Source of the DNA: Vibrio sinensis
GTDB lineage: Bacteria > Pseudomonadota > Gammaproteobacteria > Enterobacterales > Vibrionaceae
Length of the DNA stretch: 64,000 nt
Direction of reading: 5' to 3'
Assembly (NCBI RefSeq): GCF_003605645.1
Contig: NZ_QVMU01000003.1
Coordinates: 186,001 to 250,000 of the forward strand
Under the pieces are notes generated by a model. It saw only the letters and a program-made list of their open reading frames with translations, was not told the DNA's origin and did not search any database. A program made the position numbers and the translations under genes. Shown here piece after piece: positions 30,271 to 41,022 of this stretch; position 1 is the first letter of the stretch, and the number at the start of each line of letters is the position of its first letter.

Positions 30271-30984
30271 ATGGCAATTTACTTAACTGAGTTAGATAAC
30301 GACTGTTGGTTTCCCGCTCCAAAAGAAGCTTTGGCCGATCCTAATGGTTTGCTCGCCTTTGGCGGCGACCTCTCGCCTACTCGACTGCGATTTGCCTATC
30401 AAAACGGCATTTTTCCATGGTATGGCCCGGGTGAACCCATCTTATGGTGGAGTCCATCACCACGCGCAGTGTTTGATCCTAAGACATTCAAACCGGCAAA
30501 AAGTCTTCAAAAATTTCAAAGAAAAAATCAATACCAAGTTAGCATTAACCACGCGACGGATAAAGTCATCGACCTTTGTGCTTCATTAAGACCTGAAGAA
30601 GAGACTTGGATCAATGATGATATGCGCGCTGCCTACAAACAACTTGCCCGGCTTGGACATTGCCATTCTGTTGAGGTATGGCAACATGGGCAACTAATTG
30701 GCGGTTTATACGGTGTCAGTGTCGGCGCATTATTTTGTGGTGAGTCAATGTTTAGCATCGAAACCAATGCTTCAAAAATTGCACTCTGGCATTTTTGTGA
30801 ACATTTTTATGCTCATGGTGGTCAACTCATCGATTGTCAGGTGATGAACTCTCATCTTGAATCTCTTGGAGCACAAGAGCTAAATCGTGATGATTTCCTT
30901 GAAAGCCTGCTATCTTTAAAGAAGCTGAATATTAAAGAAAATTGCTATAATTCGCAGTGGTTAACGCCAAACAATGAGGAATAA
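30271..30984 (+). CDS. aat: Leucyl/phenylalanyl-tRNA-protein transferase
   Basis: Aat attaches Leu or Phe from aminoacyl-tRNA to proteins with N-terminal Lys or Arg, marking them for ClpAP through ClpS. The 237-residue length is typical. Signature segments are WFPAPKEALADPNGLLAFGGDL near the start, NGIFPWYGPGEPILWWSPSPRAV, and LIGGLYGVSVGALFCGESMFS. The next gene, bpt, does the same for N-terminal Asp and Glu and starts one base after this stop, so both N-degron transferases are co-translated. Confidence 0.97.
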   Translation: MAIYLTELDNDCWFPAPKEALADPNGLLAFGGDLSPTRLRFAYQNGIFPWYGPGEPILWWSPSPRAVFDPKTFKPAKSLQKFQRKNQYQVSINHATDKVIDLCASLRPEEETWINDDMRAAYKQLARLGHCHSVEVWQHGQLIGGLYGVSVGALFCGESMFSIETNASKIALWHFCEHFYAHGGQLIDCQVMNSHLESLGAQELNRDDFLESLLSLKKLNIKENCYNSQWLTPNNEE

Positions 30985-30985
30985 C

Positions 30986-31684
30986 ATGAGCTCGGATCTG
31001 CAACAAATTCGGATTGGGTTTACCGATGAACATCCTTGTAGCTACCTGACAACAGAAAAAGAGCGCGTGGCTGTCGCTTTAGAACCGACGATGCATTGCT
31101 CATCAAGCTATGAAGTATTGCTCGCAAATGGGTTTCGGCGTAGCGGAGATACTATCTATAAACCTGCTTGTGAGCACTGTTCTGCATGCCAAGCTCTACG
31201 TGTTTCCGTACCTAATTTTATACCATCAAAAAGCCAAAAAAGAATCCGTTCAAAAGCTCAACATCTTCATTGGGAATTGAAACAAGAAATGGATGAGAAT
31301 TGGTTTGATCTCTATGAAGATTACATTTGTTCTCGTCATCAAAATGGCAGTATGTTTCCGCCGAAAAGACGCGAATTTTCACAATTTGCTCATTGTTCAT
31401 GGCTAAATACTCAATATTTGCACATCTATGATAATAACCGTTTGATTGCGATTGCCGTCACCGATGTTCTTTCAAATAGTGCGAGTGCCTTTTATACCTT
31501 TTATGACCCAAGTCACGAATTATCCCTTGGCACGCTTGCAGTCCTTTTCCAATTGGAATATTGCCAGCAACAAGGAAAACAATGGCTTTACTTGGGCTAT
31601 CAGATCGATGAATGTGCCGCTATGAACTACAAAGTCCGCTTTCAACGCCATCAAAGGCTAGTAAATCAGCGTTGGCAAGGGTAG
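30986..31684 (+). CDS. bpt: Aspartate/glutamate leucyltransferase Bpt
   Basis: Bpt transfers Leu to proteins with N-terminal Asp or Glu, feeding the bacterial N-end rule pathway. The protein has 232 residues from the ATG at 30986, which has GAGGA 5-6 bases upstream inside the end of aat; an upstream in-frame codon at 30974 lacks this. It carries the family's cysteine motif YKPACEHCSACQALRVSVPNF and the acetyltransferase-like C-terminal fold with LSLGTLAVLFQLEYCQ and YLGYQIDEC. E. coli lacks this gene, but Vibrio species have it. Confidence 0.95.
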   Translation: MSSDLQQIRIGFTDEHPCSYLTTEKERVAVALEPTMHCSSSYEVLLANGFRRSGDTIYKPACEHCSACQALRVSVPNFIPSKSQKRIRSKAQHLHWELKQEMDENWFDLYEDYICSRHQNGSMFPPKRREFSQFAHCSWLNTQYLHIYDNNRLIAIAVTDVLSNSASAFYTFYDPSHELSLGTLAVLFQLEYCQQQGKQWLYLGYQIDECAAMNYKVRFQRHQRLVNQRWQG

Positions 31685-31763
31685 AATACGGCCAACTTTA
31701 TATAATTCATTTTAATCGACGCGCATATGTCGGTTGGAATTGTCATTTTGAAAAGAGGAATAA

Positions 31764-31982
<219 letters not shown>

Positions 31983-31998
31983 TCTCTGATTAGCGCAA

Positions 31999-32036
31999 GC
32001 AACAAAAAACGGAGCTTATGCTCCGTTTTTTGTTGC
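31999..32036 (+). terminator. Strong bidirectional terminator between infA and tdk
   Basis: Two perfect 17-nt arms starting GCAACAAAAAACGGAGC pair around a TTAT loop. The internal A6/T6 tracts give T-runs on both strands. Confidence 0.93.
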
Positions 32037-32074
32037 TGCAATTTTAGCTATTACAATAAAGAAACTATCTAGGA

Positions 32075-32653
32075 TTATTTACCTAACGCTTCTTTGTAAT
32101 GCTGACGGCAAACAGAAACATATCGATCGTTACCACCAATCGCCACTTGATCACCCTCTTTAATTGCTTCTCCGTGTTCATCCGTACGAATCACCATATT
32201 GGCTTTACGCCCACAATGACAAATTGTCTTTAGCTCGACCAGTTTATCAGCCCAAGAAAGTAGATACTTACTCCCCTCAAAAAGCTCACCTAAAAAGTCA
32301 GTTCGTAAACCGTAACAAAGCACTGGAATATGCAACTTATCAACCACTTCTGTTAATTGATATACCTGCTGCTTAGACAGAAATTGGCATTCATCAATCA
32401 AGATACAGTGACGTTTTTCCAATTCATTCAAGGCTAAAATTTCTTGATAGAGATCTGAGCTCGCATTAAAAAGCTGTGCATCCGATTGTAGTCCAATTCG
32501 TGAACTTACCTTACCAATACCGTAACGGTCATCGAGTGCCGCGGTAAATATCAGCGGATTCATACCACGTTCTTGATAATTAAAAGAAGATTGTAGAAGG
32601 GTGGTTGATTTACCCGCATTCATTGCGGAGTAATAGAAGTACATCTGTGCCAC
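32075..32653 (-). CDS. tdk: Thymidine kinase
   Basis: Tdk phosphorylates thymidine (and deoxyuridine) for nucleotide salvage. The 192-residue type II enzyme has the P-loop [13 protein letters not shown] near residues 9-21, the Walker B-like [15 protein letters not shown], and [14 protein letters not shown]. The zinc site is formed by CHCGRKA and CRQHY near the C-terminus. It faces infA tail to tail with a shared terminator. Confidence 0.96.
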   Translation of the reverse strand: MAQMYFYYSAMNAGKSTTLLQSSFNYQERGMNPLIFTAALDDRYGIGKVSSRIGLQSDAQLFNASSDLYQEILALNELEKRHCILIDECQFLSKQQVYQLTEVVDKLHIPVLCYGLRTDFLGELFEGSKYLLSWADKLVELKTICHCGRKANMVIRTDEHGEAIKEGDQVAIGGNDRYVSVCRQHYKEALGK

Positions 32654-32742
32654 AGAGATATTCCTGTAAAAATAATAAATTTGGTAGAAAAAAGGGCTGA
32701 CAAATCAGCCCCTTTAAAAATGATGGTCCATCCAATAACTTA

Positions 32743-32840
32743 TTGACGTTATAGCTAGGCGACTAGGAAGAAAAACCTCTGAGCATAGGTTCACTATGTG
32801 ATGAGGTTTTCGAGTGCAGTCAACAACGCTACAACATCAA
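32743..32840. repeat. 98-bp extended imperfect palindrome between tdk and cysS
   Basis: The left arm (from TTGACGTTATAGC at 32743) and the reverse complement of the right arm (TTGATGTTGTAGC, ending 32840) align through GACT, AAAACCTC and CATAG blocks to a GTTCA loop. The inner stem AAAACCTC/GAGGTTTT (32772-32779, 32803-32810) and CATAG/CTATG are perfect. The size and full-length dyad look like a repetitive palindromic element of the ERIC or miniature-transposon kind. I see no second copy in this window. Confidence 0.72.
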
Positions 32841-32855
32841 GAAGGACGTAGAGCC

Positions 32856-34238
32856 TTATTTGCGACGCCAGGTTGTACCTTCAGCACCATCTTCTAGCTC
32901 AATACCCATTTCGTTCAATCGGTCACGAGCAACGTCGGCGTTAGCCCAATCTTTTGCTGCACGAGAGTCATTACGTAACTTAATTAACGCTTCAATTTCA
33001 GCGACTTCGTTGTCTGTACCAGCATCACCTTTAAGGAATGTTTCTGGATCTTGGTGAAGAATACCAATCACATCTGCCAATTCGCGCATTAGCGCACCTA
33101 GCGAACTTGCTTTTTCTATATTACTGGTTTTCAGGCGATTGACTTCACGCGCCATATCAAACAATACAGAGTAAGCTTCTGGTGTGTTGAAGTCGTCATT
33201 CATTGCTTCCGCGAAACGAGTAACGTATTCCTCACCACCAGCTGGAGAAGCGCTCAAATCCAAGCCACGAAGTGACGTGTAAAGACGCTCAAGAGAAGCG
33301 CGAGCCTGATTCAAGTTCTCTTCGCTGTAGTTTAGCTGACTACGGTAGTGACCAGACATTAGGAAGTAGCGAACCGTTTCAGCATCGTAGTGTTGAAGTA
33401 CATCGCGAATGGTAAAGAAATTGCCTAAAGACTTAGACATTTTCTCTCTATCTACCATAACCATACCGCTGTGCATCCAAGTATTCACGTATTGAGTACC
33501 GTGTGCGCAGCATGATTGTGCAATTTCATTTTCGTGGTGTGGGAATTGTAGATCTGAACCACCACCATGGATATCGAAGTGGTTACCAAGAATAGAAGAG
33601 TTCATAGCAGAACATTCGATATGCCAACCTGGACGACCTGCACCCCATGGTGATTCCCATGTAGGTTCACCCGGTTTTGACATCTTCCACAAAACAAAGT
33701 CTAACGGGCTACGTTTCGCTGATTCAATATCAACACGCGCACCTGCTTGCAGTTGATCGAGATCCTGCTTAGACAGCTTGCCGTATTCATCAAACTTTTT
33801 CACTTCAAACATTACGTCGCCATTGCTAGCAACATAAGCAAAGTCACGCTCAATAAGACGCTCTACAAGATCAATAATCTCAGAGATGTATTCAGTTGCA
33901 CGAGGTTCAACATCAGGGCGTTTCATGTTTAACGCATCAAAATCCGCGTGCATTTCACCAATAAGACGCTCAGTAAGAGAATCACAGCTCTCACCGTTTT
34001 CATTCGCGCGCTTGATAATTTTATCGTCGATATCTGTGATATTGCGTACGAATGTTAAATCATAGCCAAGGTAACGTAGGTAGCGAGACACTACGTCAAA
34101 AGAAACAAAAGTACGACCATGACCAATATGACAGAGATCGTAGATGGTTACCCCACAGACATACATGCCGATCTTCCCAGCATTGATTGGTTTGAATTCC
34201 TCTTTCTGTCTTGTGAGTGTGTTATATATCTTCAACAT
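32856..34238 (-). CDS. cysS: Cysteinyl-tRNA synthetase
   Basis: CysS charges tRNA-Cys. The 460-residue class I synthetase has the [19 protein letters not shown] start (HIGH motif and zinc cysteine), the [14 protein letters not shown] and [14 protein letters not shown] zinc/active-site region, and [14 protein letters not shown] (KMSKS motif) near residue 266. The C-terminal anticodon-binding domain ends [14 protein letters not shown] ([14 protein letters not shown]). It is divergent from ppiB with about 200 bp between, the common vibrio arrangement. Confidence 0.98.
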   Translation of the reverse strand: MLKIYNTLTRQKEEFKPINAGKIGMYVCGVTIYDLCHIGHGRTFVSFDVVSRYLRYLGYDLTFVRNITDIDDKIIKRANENGESCDSLTERLIGEMHADFDALNMKRPDVEPRATEYISEIIDLVERLIERDFAYVASNGDVMFEVKKFDEYGKLSKQDLDQLQAGARVDIESAKRSPLDFVLWKMSKPGEPTWESPWGAGRPGWHIECSAMNSSILGNHFDIHGGGSDLQFPHHENEIAQSCCAHGTQYVNTWMHSGMVMVDREKMSKSLGNFFTIRDVLQHYDAETVRYFLMSGHYRSQLNYSEENLNQARASLERLYTSLRGLDLSASPAGGEEYVTRFAEAMNDDFNTPEAYSVLFDMAREVNRLKTSNIEKASSLGALMRELADVIGILHQDPETFLKGDAGTDNEVAEIEALIKLRNDSRAAKDWANADVARDRLNEMGIELEDGAEGTTWRRK

Positions 34239-34438
34239 GATCTCTATCTAATCTTAAGTGAAACAAAATAGAGAATGATTATATCAAGTGATCCTGATAT
34301 AGGTAATCCCAACATCAACAAAAAGAACACATAAACCTCGCAAGATCGCGGCTTTCTACCATTTTGTGCATATAAACTTCATAGAAGTTGAGATAGAATC
34401 CGAGATTCAGATAAAAAAACACTGTTTAAGGAAATATC

Positions 34439-34933
34439 ATGATCATCCTTCACACTAATTTTGGTGACATCAAAGTTCAACTGAACGAAGAAAAAGCACC
34501 AGAAACAGCTGCAAACTTTCTGCAATACTGCCGCGATGGTTTCTACGACAACACAATTTTCCACCGTGTTATCGACGGGTTCATGATTCAAGGTGGTGGC
34601 ATGGAATCTGGCCTTCGTGAGAAAGCAAGCCGTGCAACAATCAAAAATGAAGCAAACAACGGTCTAAGCAACAAAGTTGGCACGCTAGCAATGGCGCGTA
34701 CAATGGAACCGCATTCAGCAAGTTCTCAGTTCTTCATTAACGTTAACAACAATACATTCCTAGATTTCCGTAGCGAAAGTCTAGATGGTTGGGGTTACTG
34801 TGTATTCGCAGAAGTTGTTGAGGGTATGGATATTGTTAACCAGATTAAAGGCGTGAGCACTGGTTCATACGGTATGCACCAAGATGTACCACTAGATGAC
34901 GTGATCATCACTGGTACTACAATCGAAGAATAA
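34439..34933 (+). CDS. ppiB: Peptidyl-prolyl cis-trans isomerase B (cyclophilin)
   Basis: PpiB speeds proline isomerisation during protein folding in the cytoplasm. The 164-residue protein has no signal peptide, unlike PpiA. It has the cyclophilin core: [16 protein letters not shown] near residues 40-55, [22 protein letters not shown] and the [17 protein letters not shown] strand. AAGGAAATATC precedes the ATG. lpxH follows with a hairpin between. Confidence 0.96.
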   Translation: MIILHTNFGDIKVQLNEEKAPETAANFLQYCRDGFYDNTIFHRVIDGFMIQGGGMESGLREKASRATIKNEANNGLSNKVGTLAMARTMEPHSASSQFFINVNNNTFLDFRSESLDGWGYCVFAEVVEGMDIVNQIKGVSTGSYGMHQDVPLDDVIITGTTIEE

Positions 34934-34942
34934 TAGATTGTT

Positions 34943-34966
34943 TGGAGAGTGTTTTTACACTCTCCA
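34943..34966 (+). terminator. Hairpin between ppiB and lpxH
   Basis: TGGAGAGTGT and ACACTCTCCA form a perfect 10-bp stem with a TTTT loop, followed by TTTAAAAAAC rather than a T-run. It may only partly terminate, and it ends 12 nt before the lpxH start codon. Confidence 0.6.
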
Positions 34967-34978
34967 TTTAAAAAACTT

Positions 34979-35716
34979 ATGACGACATTATTTATATCAG
35001 ATTTACACCTCTCCCCAAACACTCAAGACATCACAGCATGTTTCGTACAGTTCATGCGTAATGAAGCCATTCATGCCGATGCACTTTATGTACTCGGTGA
35101 TTTATTCGAGTTTTGGATTGGTGATGAAGACCGTTCTGAATTTGCTTTATTGATTAAAAATGAGTTTAAAACGCTAGTTGCATCCGGTGTACCTTGCTTC
35201 TTTACTCAAGGCAATCGTGACTTCCTCGTTGGGCAACGTTTCGCTAAATATACTGGTGTCCAGTTGCTTGGTGATGAAACCGTCATCGATATCTATGGAC
35301 GAAAAGCGGTCGTATTACACGGTGACACTCTGTGTACTCAAGACACTCAATACCTCGAGTTTCGCGCCAAAGTACATCAGCCATGGCTACAATGGGTTTT
35401 TAATAAAATCCCGATGTTTATTAAGAAGAAAATTGTCGCAAAAGTGCAATCCGGTATTCGTGATGAAAAAGAGATGAAATCTCTTGATATCATGGATGTC
35501 ACTCCCAGCGAAGTTATTCGTGTCATGGAAGCGCATCAGGTCGATCTCATGATACATGGTCACACTCATCGCCCTGACGTTCATACCTTTGAGATCAATA
35601 ATCATCCTATGACACGCATTGTCTTAGGGGATTGGTACCAACAAGGTTCGGTTCTCGTGGTCAATGACTCAAATTACGACTTACAAACACGGCCATTTTT
35701 TAATCAATCTATTTAG
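34979..35716 (+). CDS. lpxH: UDP-2,3-diacylglucosamine diphosphatase LpxH
   Basis: LpxH hydrolyses UDP-2,3-diacylglucosamine to lipid X and UMP in lipid A synthesis, at the inner face of the inner membrane. The 245-residue metallophosphoesterase has the metal motifs FISDLHL near residue 6, [26 protein letters not shown] and [12 protein letters not shown]. The ATG at 34979 gives the family-typical start; no good ribosome site precedes it because a hairpin occupies that region. It follows ppiB as in other vibrios. Confidence 0.96.
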   Translation: MTTLFISDLHLSPNTQDITACFVQFMRNEAIHADALYVLGDLFEFWIGDEDRSEFALLIKNEFKTLVASGVPCFFTQGNRDFLVGQRFAKYTGVQLLGDETVIDIYGRKAVVLHGDTLCTQDTQYLEFRAKVHQPWLQWVFNKIPMFIKKKIVAKVQSGIRDEKEMKSLDIMDVTPSEVIRVMEAHQVDLMIHGHTHRPDVHTFEINNHPMTRIVLGDWYQQGSVLVVNDSNYDLQTRPFFNQSI

Positions 35717-35792
35717 TTAGTTTGAACTAGCGCAAGGTAATAGATTTTATATTTAATATCATTGCGTTAAGACTATTCGCTCGAGATCTACT

Positions 35793-37007
35793 TTGAAATA
35801 CTCTTATATTGCTCGCCAACCGATCTTAGATCGCGATAAGCAAACCGTTGGTTATGAATTATTATTTCGTGACGGACCTAATAACACATTCCCAGAAATT
35901 GAGCCTGAGCTTGCGACCAGTCGACTCCTTTCCGACCATTTTCTGTCAACGCACTACGATACACTTGGCGATAAACTAGGCTTTGTTAATTTCCCTTATG
36001 ATAGCTTAGTGAACAAAGTCCCTACCTTATTTCCAGCGCAAAGTTTAGTCATCGAAGTATTAGAAGATTGTCCTCCAACACAGGAACTACTCGATGCGAT
36101 TCGTGAGATGTCTAACTTGGGCTATACCATTGCTCTGGATGACTTTGTTCCTCGTAAAGAGTGGAAAGCGTTTTTACCCTATATTTCGCTAATCAAATTT
36201 GATATTCGAGCAATCTCCATTGCCAAAGCTGGCATGTTTATCAATTCGTTGTCTTCGACTAACATTCAGTTTATTGCTGAAAAAGTAGAAACACATCAAG
36301 AATATGAAGAAGCTAAATTAGCAGGCTTTGACTATTTCCAAGGCTATTTCTTTAGCAAGCCTGAATTGCTGCAACGTAAATCTTTAGAGCCATCGTTCAT
36401 TACGATTGTTCAGTTGCTGGTTGAAATATCAAAAGAAGAGATCGATTATCGCTCAATTGAGCAATTGATTAGCAAAGATGTCTCGATGTCTTACAAACTG
36501 CTCAGCTATGTAAACTCTTCATCGACAGTTATCACTAAAATTCAATCTTTTAAGCAAGCACTGATTTATTTAGGTGAAGATCGCCTGCGTAAGTTCATCT
36601 CTTTGGTGTCACTTGCTTCAACACAAGATTCAAAACCTGAGTACCTATACAGCTTATCGATTCAGCGAGCTCGATTTTGTGAATTAATCACTTCTCATAT
36701 CGATGGCCAATTAGAATCAGGCCAAGCGTTTTTAACCGGAATGTTTTCCTTGTTGGATAGCTTACTTGATCGCCCTCTGATTCAAATTGTTGATGAAATT
36801 TCGATCGATGAGTCGATTAAACTCGCACTCACCGAGCAAAAAGGAGTGCTTGGTAAAGCACTTATGCTGATCAAGGCCTACGAGCTTGCTGAGTGGAACA
36901 CAGTCTCAGCACTCGGTCGGGATCTTCAGATCAGTGATGCCGCCCTAACAGAGTGTTATAACCTATCGGTCAAATGGACAGCTGAACTGCTAACCGTCAA
37001 TAACTAG
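35793..37007 (+). CDS. EAL and HDOD domain protein (CdgJ/YuxH-like)
   Basis: This 404-residue protein has an N-terminal EAL-type domain (about 1-200) and a C-terminal HDOD domain (about 205-400), the COG3434 layout. The EAL signature is changed to ELL (YELLFRDG, residues 21-28). DDF, KFD, AEKVE and FQGYFFSKP remain where catalytic EAL proteins have DDFGTG, KxD, EGVE and QGY. With the changed loop it may bind c-di-GMP poorly or work through protein contacts. It starts with TTG, weakly preceded by GAGAT. It lies 76 bp after lpxH. A c-di-GMP riboswitch gene (tfoY) is in the same window. Confidence 0.88.
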   Translation: MKYSYIARQPILDRDKQTVGYELLFRDGPNNTFPEIEPELATSRLLSDHFLSTHYDTLGDKLGFVNFPYDSLVNKVPTLFPAQSLVIEVLEDCPPTQELLDAIREMSNLGYTIALDDFVPRKEWKAFLPYISLIKFDIRAISIAKAGMFINSLSSTNIQFIAEKVETHQEYEEAKLAGFDYFQGYFFSKPELLQRKSLEPSFITIVQLLVEISKEEIDYRSIEQLISKDVSMSYKLLSYVNSSSTVITKIQSFKQALIYLGEDRLRKFISLVSLASTQDSKPEYLYSLSIQRARFCELITSHIDGQLESGQAFLTGMFSLLDSLLDRPLIQIVDEISIDESIKLALTEQKGVLGKALMLIKAYELAEWNTVSALGRDLQISDAALTECYNLSVKWTAELLTVNN

Positions 37008-37016
37008 TAGACACTT

Positions 37017-37051
37017 CCCCTAATCACCTAAGACAAATACGGTGATTGGGG
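37017..37051 (+). repeat. Hairpin after the EAL-HDOD gene
   Basis: CCCCTAATCACC pairs with GGTGATTGGGG with one bulged T around a 12-nt loop. No T-run follows, so termination is uncertain. Confidence 0.55.
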
Positions 37052-37192
37052 AGAATCGAATGTCACCAACAGCCTGTCACGTCATATAGAGTGAGTCTCT
37101 CATCTCGTCATTGAGTGATAGAGAAACTAGATCCTCTTAAAACTTGAGTTTACACTTAGCAAAAATTTACCCGCGAGTTTAATGGAAACGTC

Positions 37193-37693
37193 ATGACATC
37201 ATGCCCATGTGGTTCAACAACACTTTATAGTCACTGCTGTGAACCGATCCATCTTGATCACAGTAAAGCGATAACACCAGAGCAATTGATGCGTGCTCGA
37301 TACAGCGCCCATGTTCATCGCTTAGTCGATTTTATCGTTAATACCTATCATCCAAGTTGCCATGCTGAATTAGAGCGTGAGGGAATCGCTGAGTCTGCCA
37401 ATAGTGATTGGTGTAAACTTGATGTGATATCAACAGGATCAGGCACTAATGAAAGTGAGGGCTTTGTGACATTCAAGGCCTATTTCAATCAAGACGGACA
37501 ACAATTCTGCCTTGAAGAGTGTTCCCGTTTCGTTCGTGAAAACGGTCTATGGTACTACATCGATGGTCGTTTCCCCGAAGAACAACAAGAGATAGACCCT
37601 CGATTACTTCAATCGGTGAAAGAGCTAAAAGTTGGCAGAAACGATCCCTGCATTTGTGGTAGTGGTAAAAAATTCAAGAAGTGTTGCGGCTAA
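37193..37693 (+). CDS. YchJ-family protein with two SEC-C motifs
   Basis: This 166-residue protein has a SEC-C zinc motif at each end: [13 protein letters not shown] at residues 4-16 and [13 protein letters not shown] at the C-terminus. Between them is the YchJ domain ([41 protein letters not shown]), which has an NTF2-like fold. The SEC-C motif binds zinc and is used by SecA to contact SecB and ribosomes, but the role of YchJ itself is unknown. It ends before a strong terminator. Confidence 0.9.
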   Translation: MTSCPCGSTTLYSHCCEPIHLDHSKAITPEQLMRARYSAHVHRLVDFIVNTYHPSCHAELEREGIAESANSDWCKLDVISTGSGTNESEGFVTFKAYFNQDGQQFCLEECSRFVRENGLWYYIDGRFPEEQQEIDPRLLQSVKELKVGRNDPCICGSGKKFKKCCG

Positions 37694-37758
37694 TCGGGCT
37701 AAGCGATGGCCGAGTATCCTCAATACCCAATAGTTAGACTACAAAATATTTAGGTAAT

Positions 37759-37787
37759 AAAAAGGTAGGTGGCTCACCTACCTTTTT
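37759..37787 (+). terminator. Bidirectional terminator between the YchJ gene and yeaC
   Basis: AAAAAGGTAGGTG and CACCTACCTTTTT form a perfect 13-bp stem with a 3-nt loop, with A/T runs on both sides. Confidence 0.92.
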
Positions 37788-37813
37788 AAACTCAATAACG
37801 ATCTAAAAACAGG

Positions 37814-38101
37814 CTATACATCGTGGTTAGGGTTCACGCGAACAATATCTTCTTGTCCTGGTTGGAATTGTTTTTTGAAATCCGCCTTTGATTTAAAGCT
37901 AATTTCGCCGCCTTTTGCCACACTCATGTGCTGTGCATCATCATTATATTTTGACTGATACAGCATCACAGCTTGCATGCAAGAATCTCGCTGCTCTTGC
38001 GAAATTGGTGTACCCTCTGGCCACTTACCAGTTTCAACCGCAAAAAGTAAACGCTCATAGGCTTCTGGTGTAATAGCGTTTATGAGTTGTTCTGCATCCA
38101 T
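37814..38101 (-). CDS. yeaC: DUF1315 family protein YeaC
   Basis: The 95-residue protein matches E. coli YeaC: INAITPEAYERLLFAVETGKWPEGTP near the start, AVMLYQSKYNDDAQHMSV, and DIVRVNPNHD at the end. Its function is unknown. In E. coli yeaC is near msrB, gapA and yeaD; here those genes follow within 4 kb, with a DUF2989 lipoprotein gene between. The ATG is preceded by AAGGAAAG-like sequence. Confidence 0.9.
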   Translation of the reverse strand: MDAEQLINAITPEAYERLLFAVETGKWPEGTPISQEQRDSCMQAVMLYQSKYNDDAQHMSVAKGGEISFKSKADFKKQFQPGQEDIVRVNPNHDV

Positions 38102-38204
38102 GTTGCTTTCCTTGTAAACTTGTTTTGTCTGAACATAACGAGCTGACCAATAGAGTCAAGAAAACAACAAAGAATTAGTCTAAGTGATCACAAGCATACT
38201 CAAT

Positions 38205-39023
38205 ATGAACTATCAAAAAACTATCATTATCATGAGCGCTGCACTGGTTTTAAGTGGCTGCTTTGAAAGCAGAAAAAACACAGAAGAGCTTTGTGCTAAC
38301 AACCCGAGTTTGCGCTGTGAATCTCTCAATATGGATGATGGACGTTGTCGGGTGCCCCGAACAGATTTAGTTTGGCATCGCTTTGCTCTTCTTCAACAGC
38401 AAACAGATGCCATGGTTGTGAAAGAATATCAACTGGTCGCTGAGTACAAAAAATGTCTTGAATTGGCCGCTCAAATAAAACCGTTGGAACAATCTAAACG
38501 TAAAGAGCAACGTTTTATTTCACTCGTTCATGCTAATGATGAGTTGGTGCGCATTACTGCCCTATTGCAACAATCAAGCTCACCTGATGTGCTCTACTTT
38601 CTGTGGACTCAACTCAGTGATAATCAAGCAAAACGTCGTTTCTTACAATTGGAGGGATCACCAACATTAGAGACTTCGGAGCTTCAATACGCGCTGGCAA
38701 CCTTCTACACAACCCGTCAGCCACTGAAAACCATTGAGCTACTGAATCGTTCATTAGAGCTCTCCAATCCAAATGAGATCAACGTTGATGTAATCACTTC
38801 GCTTGCCAGCATTAACTACCGAATCGACGCTAAAGAAAAAGCATATATATGGGCGACCATTGCAAAACGTTTTGATGCGCCCACAGCCGACGATACAAAT
38901 TTCAAACTGCTTTACGGTTTTCCAGAAGAAAAATACCAACAATTAGACCATATTGCTCAGCAGGTTTACTCAGCGATAACCAATGGGAATTACAACCGTA
39001 ACCTGCTGGTTCAGTTGAACTAA
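38205..39023 (+). CDS. DUF2989 lipoprotein
   Basis: The product is 272 residues from the ATG at 38205 and begins with a lipoprotein signal (MNYQKTIIIMSAALVLSGC, lipidated Cys at 19). An in-frame GTG 21 bases upstream is possible but gives no better ribosome site. The mature protein is helical and cysteine-containing near its start (CANNPSLRCESLN, CRVPRTDLVWHRF) and has TPR-like helices (ELQYALATFYTTRQPLKTIELLNRSLEL). This matches DUF2989, found in Vibrio and Shewanella; no function is assigned. Confidence 0.85.
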   Translation: MNYQKTIIIMSAALVLSGCFESRKNTEELCANNPSLRCESLNMDDGRCRVPRTDLVWHRFALLQQQTDAMVVKEYQLVAEYKKCLELAAQIKPLEQSKRKEQRFISLVHANDELVRITALLQQSSSPDVLYFLWTQLSDNQAKRRFLQLEGSPTLETSELQYALATFYTTRQPLKTIELLNRSLELSNPNEINVDVITSLASINYRIDAKEKAYIWATIAKRFDAPTADDTNFKLLYGFPEEKYQQLDHIAQQVYSAITNGNYNRNLLVQLN

Positions 39024-39075
39024 TCATTGAATTTCAAATCATGTTCTTTGAAAGTTATACACAGAGAACAGTAAT

Positions 39076-39495
39076 TTAATCACCATTTTCTTCGAAATTG
39101 TTGAAAGTTAACGACACTGAATTTACACAAAATCGTTCTCCTGTGGTCTTCGGACCATCAGGAAAAACGTGACCGACATGGCTGTCACAAGTCGCACATC
39201 GAATCTCTGTTCGAACCATTCCGTGACTCAGATCTTGTAAATAGCGTAAAGCCCTTTCATTTATAGGGGCATCAAAGCTAGGCCAGCCGCAACCTGAATC
39301 GTATTTGTTGTCCGAAGAGAACAAAACCGCATTACAGCAAGTACATTGATACTCTCCAGTTTGCTTATTGTGTAATAGCTTTCCACTAAAAGGCGCTTCG
39401 GTTCCTTGTTGTCGACAGACTCTATACTCTTCCTCCGACAAGCGCTCAAGCCAGTAACTATCTGGCTTCATGGAAGTTTTTGATTGTTGAACCAC
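39076..39495 (-). CDS. msrB: Peptide-methionine (R)-S-oxide reductase MsrB
   Basis: MsrB reduces methionine-R-sulfoxide in proteins. The 139-residue protein has the zinc cysteines C51/C54 (CTCC) and C100/C103 (CATC), the SGCGWPSF segment with possible resolving C69, HVGHVFPDG, and the catalytic cysteine C123 in RFCVNS. It starts with GTG at 39495, supported by AAGGAG about ten bases upstream. It is divergent from gapA, the same pairing as in E. coli. Confidence 0.96.
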   Translation of the reverse strand: MVQQSKTSMKPDSYWLERLSEEEYRVCRQQGTEAPFSGKLLHNKQTGEYQCTCCNAVLFSSDNKYDSGCGWPSFDAPINERALRYLQDLSHGMVRTEIRCATCDSHVGHVFPDGPKTTGERFCVNSVSLTFNNFEENGD

Positions 39496-40825
<1,330 letters not shown>

Positions 40826-40874
40826 TTATCACTTAGATAGCGTTTAGCGAGACTTTTCTTTGAGAAAAAATCGT

Positions 40875-40904
40875 AAAAAAGGCGGCTCTTGAGTCGCCTT
40901 TTTA
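40875..40904 (+). terminator. Terminator after gapA
   Basis: AAAAAGGCG pairs with CGCCTTTTT; an inner CTC-TT-GAG extends the stem. Confidence 0.9.
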
Positions 40905-41022
40905 GTACCTGTAAGGTTACATTTGCTCATTGTATCCAAATGACTTCAAGCAAATTTCATTCATCTGGTTGTTTTTAATAAGCAACTAACTGAATGTGAT
41001 TTCTTCAATTAAGGATAATCCG

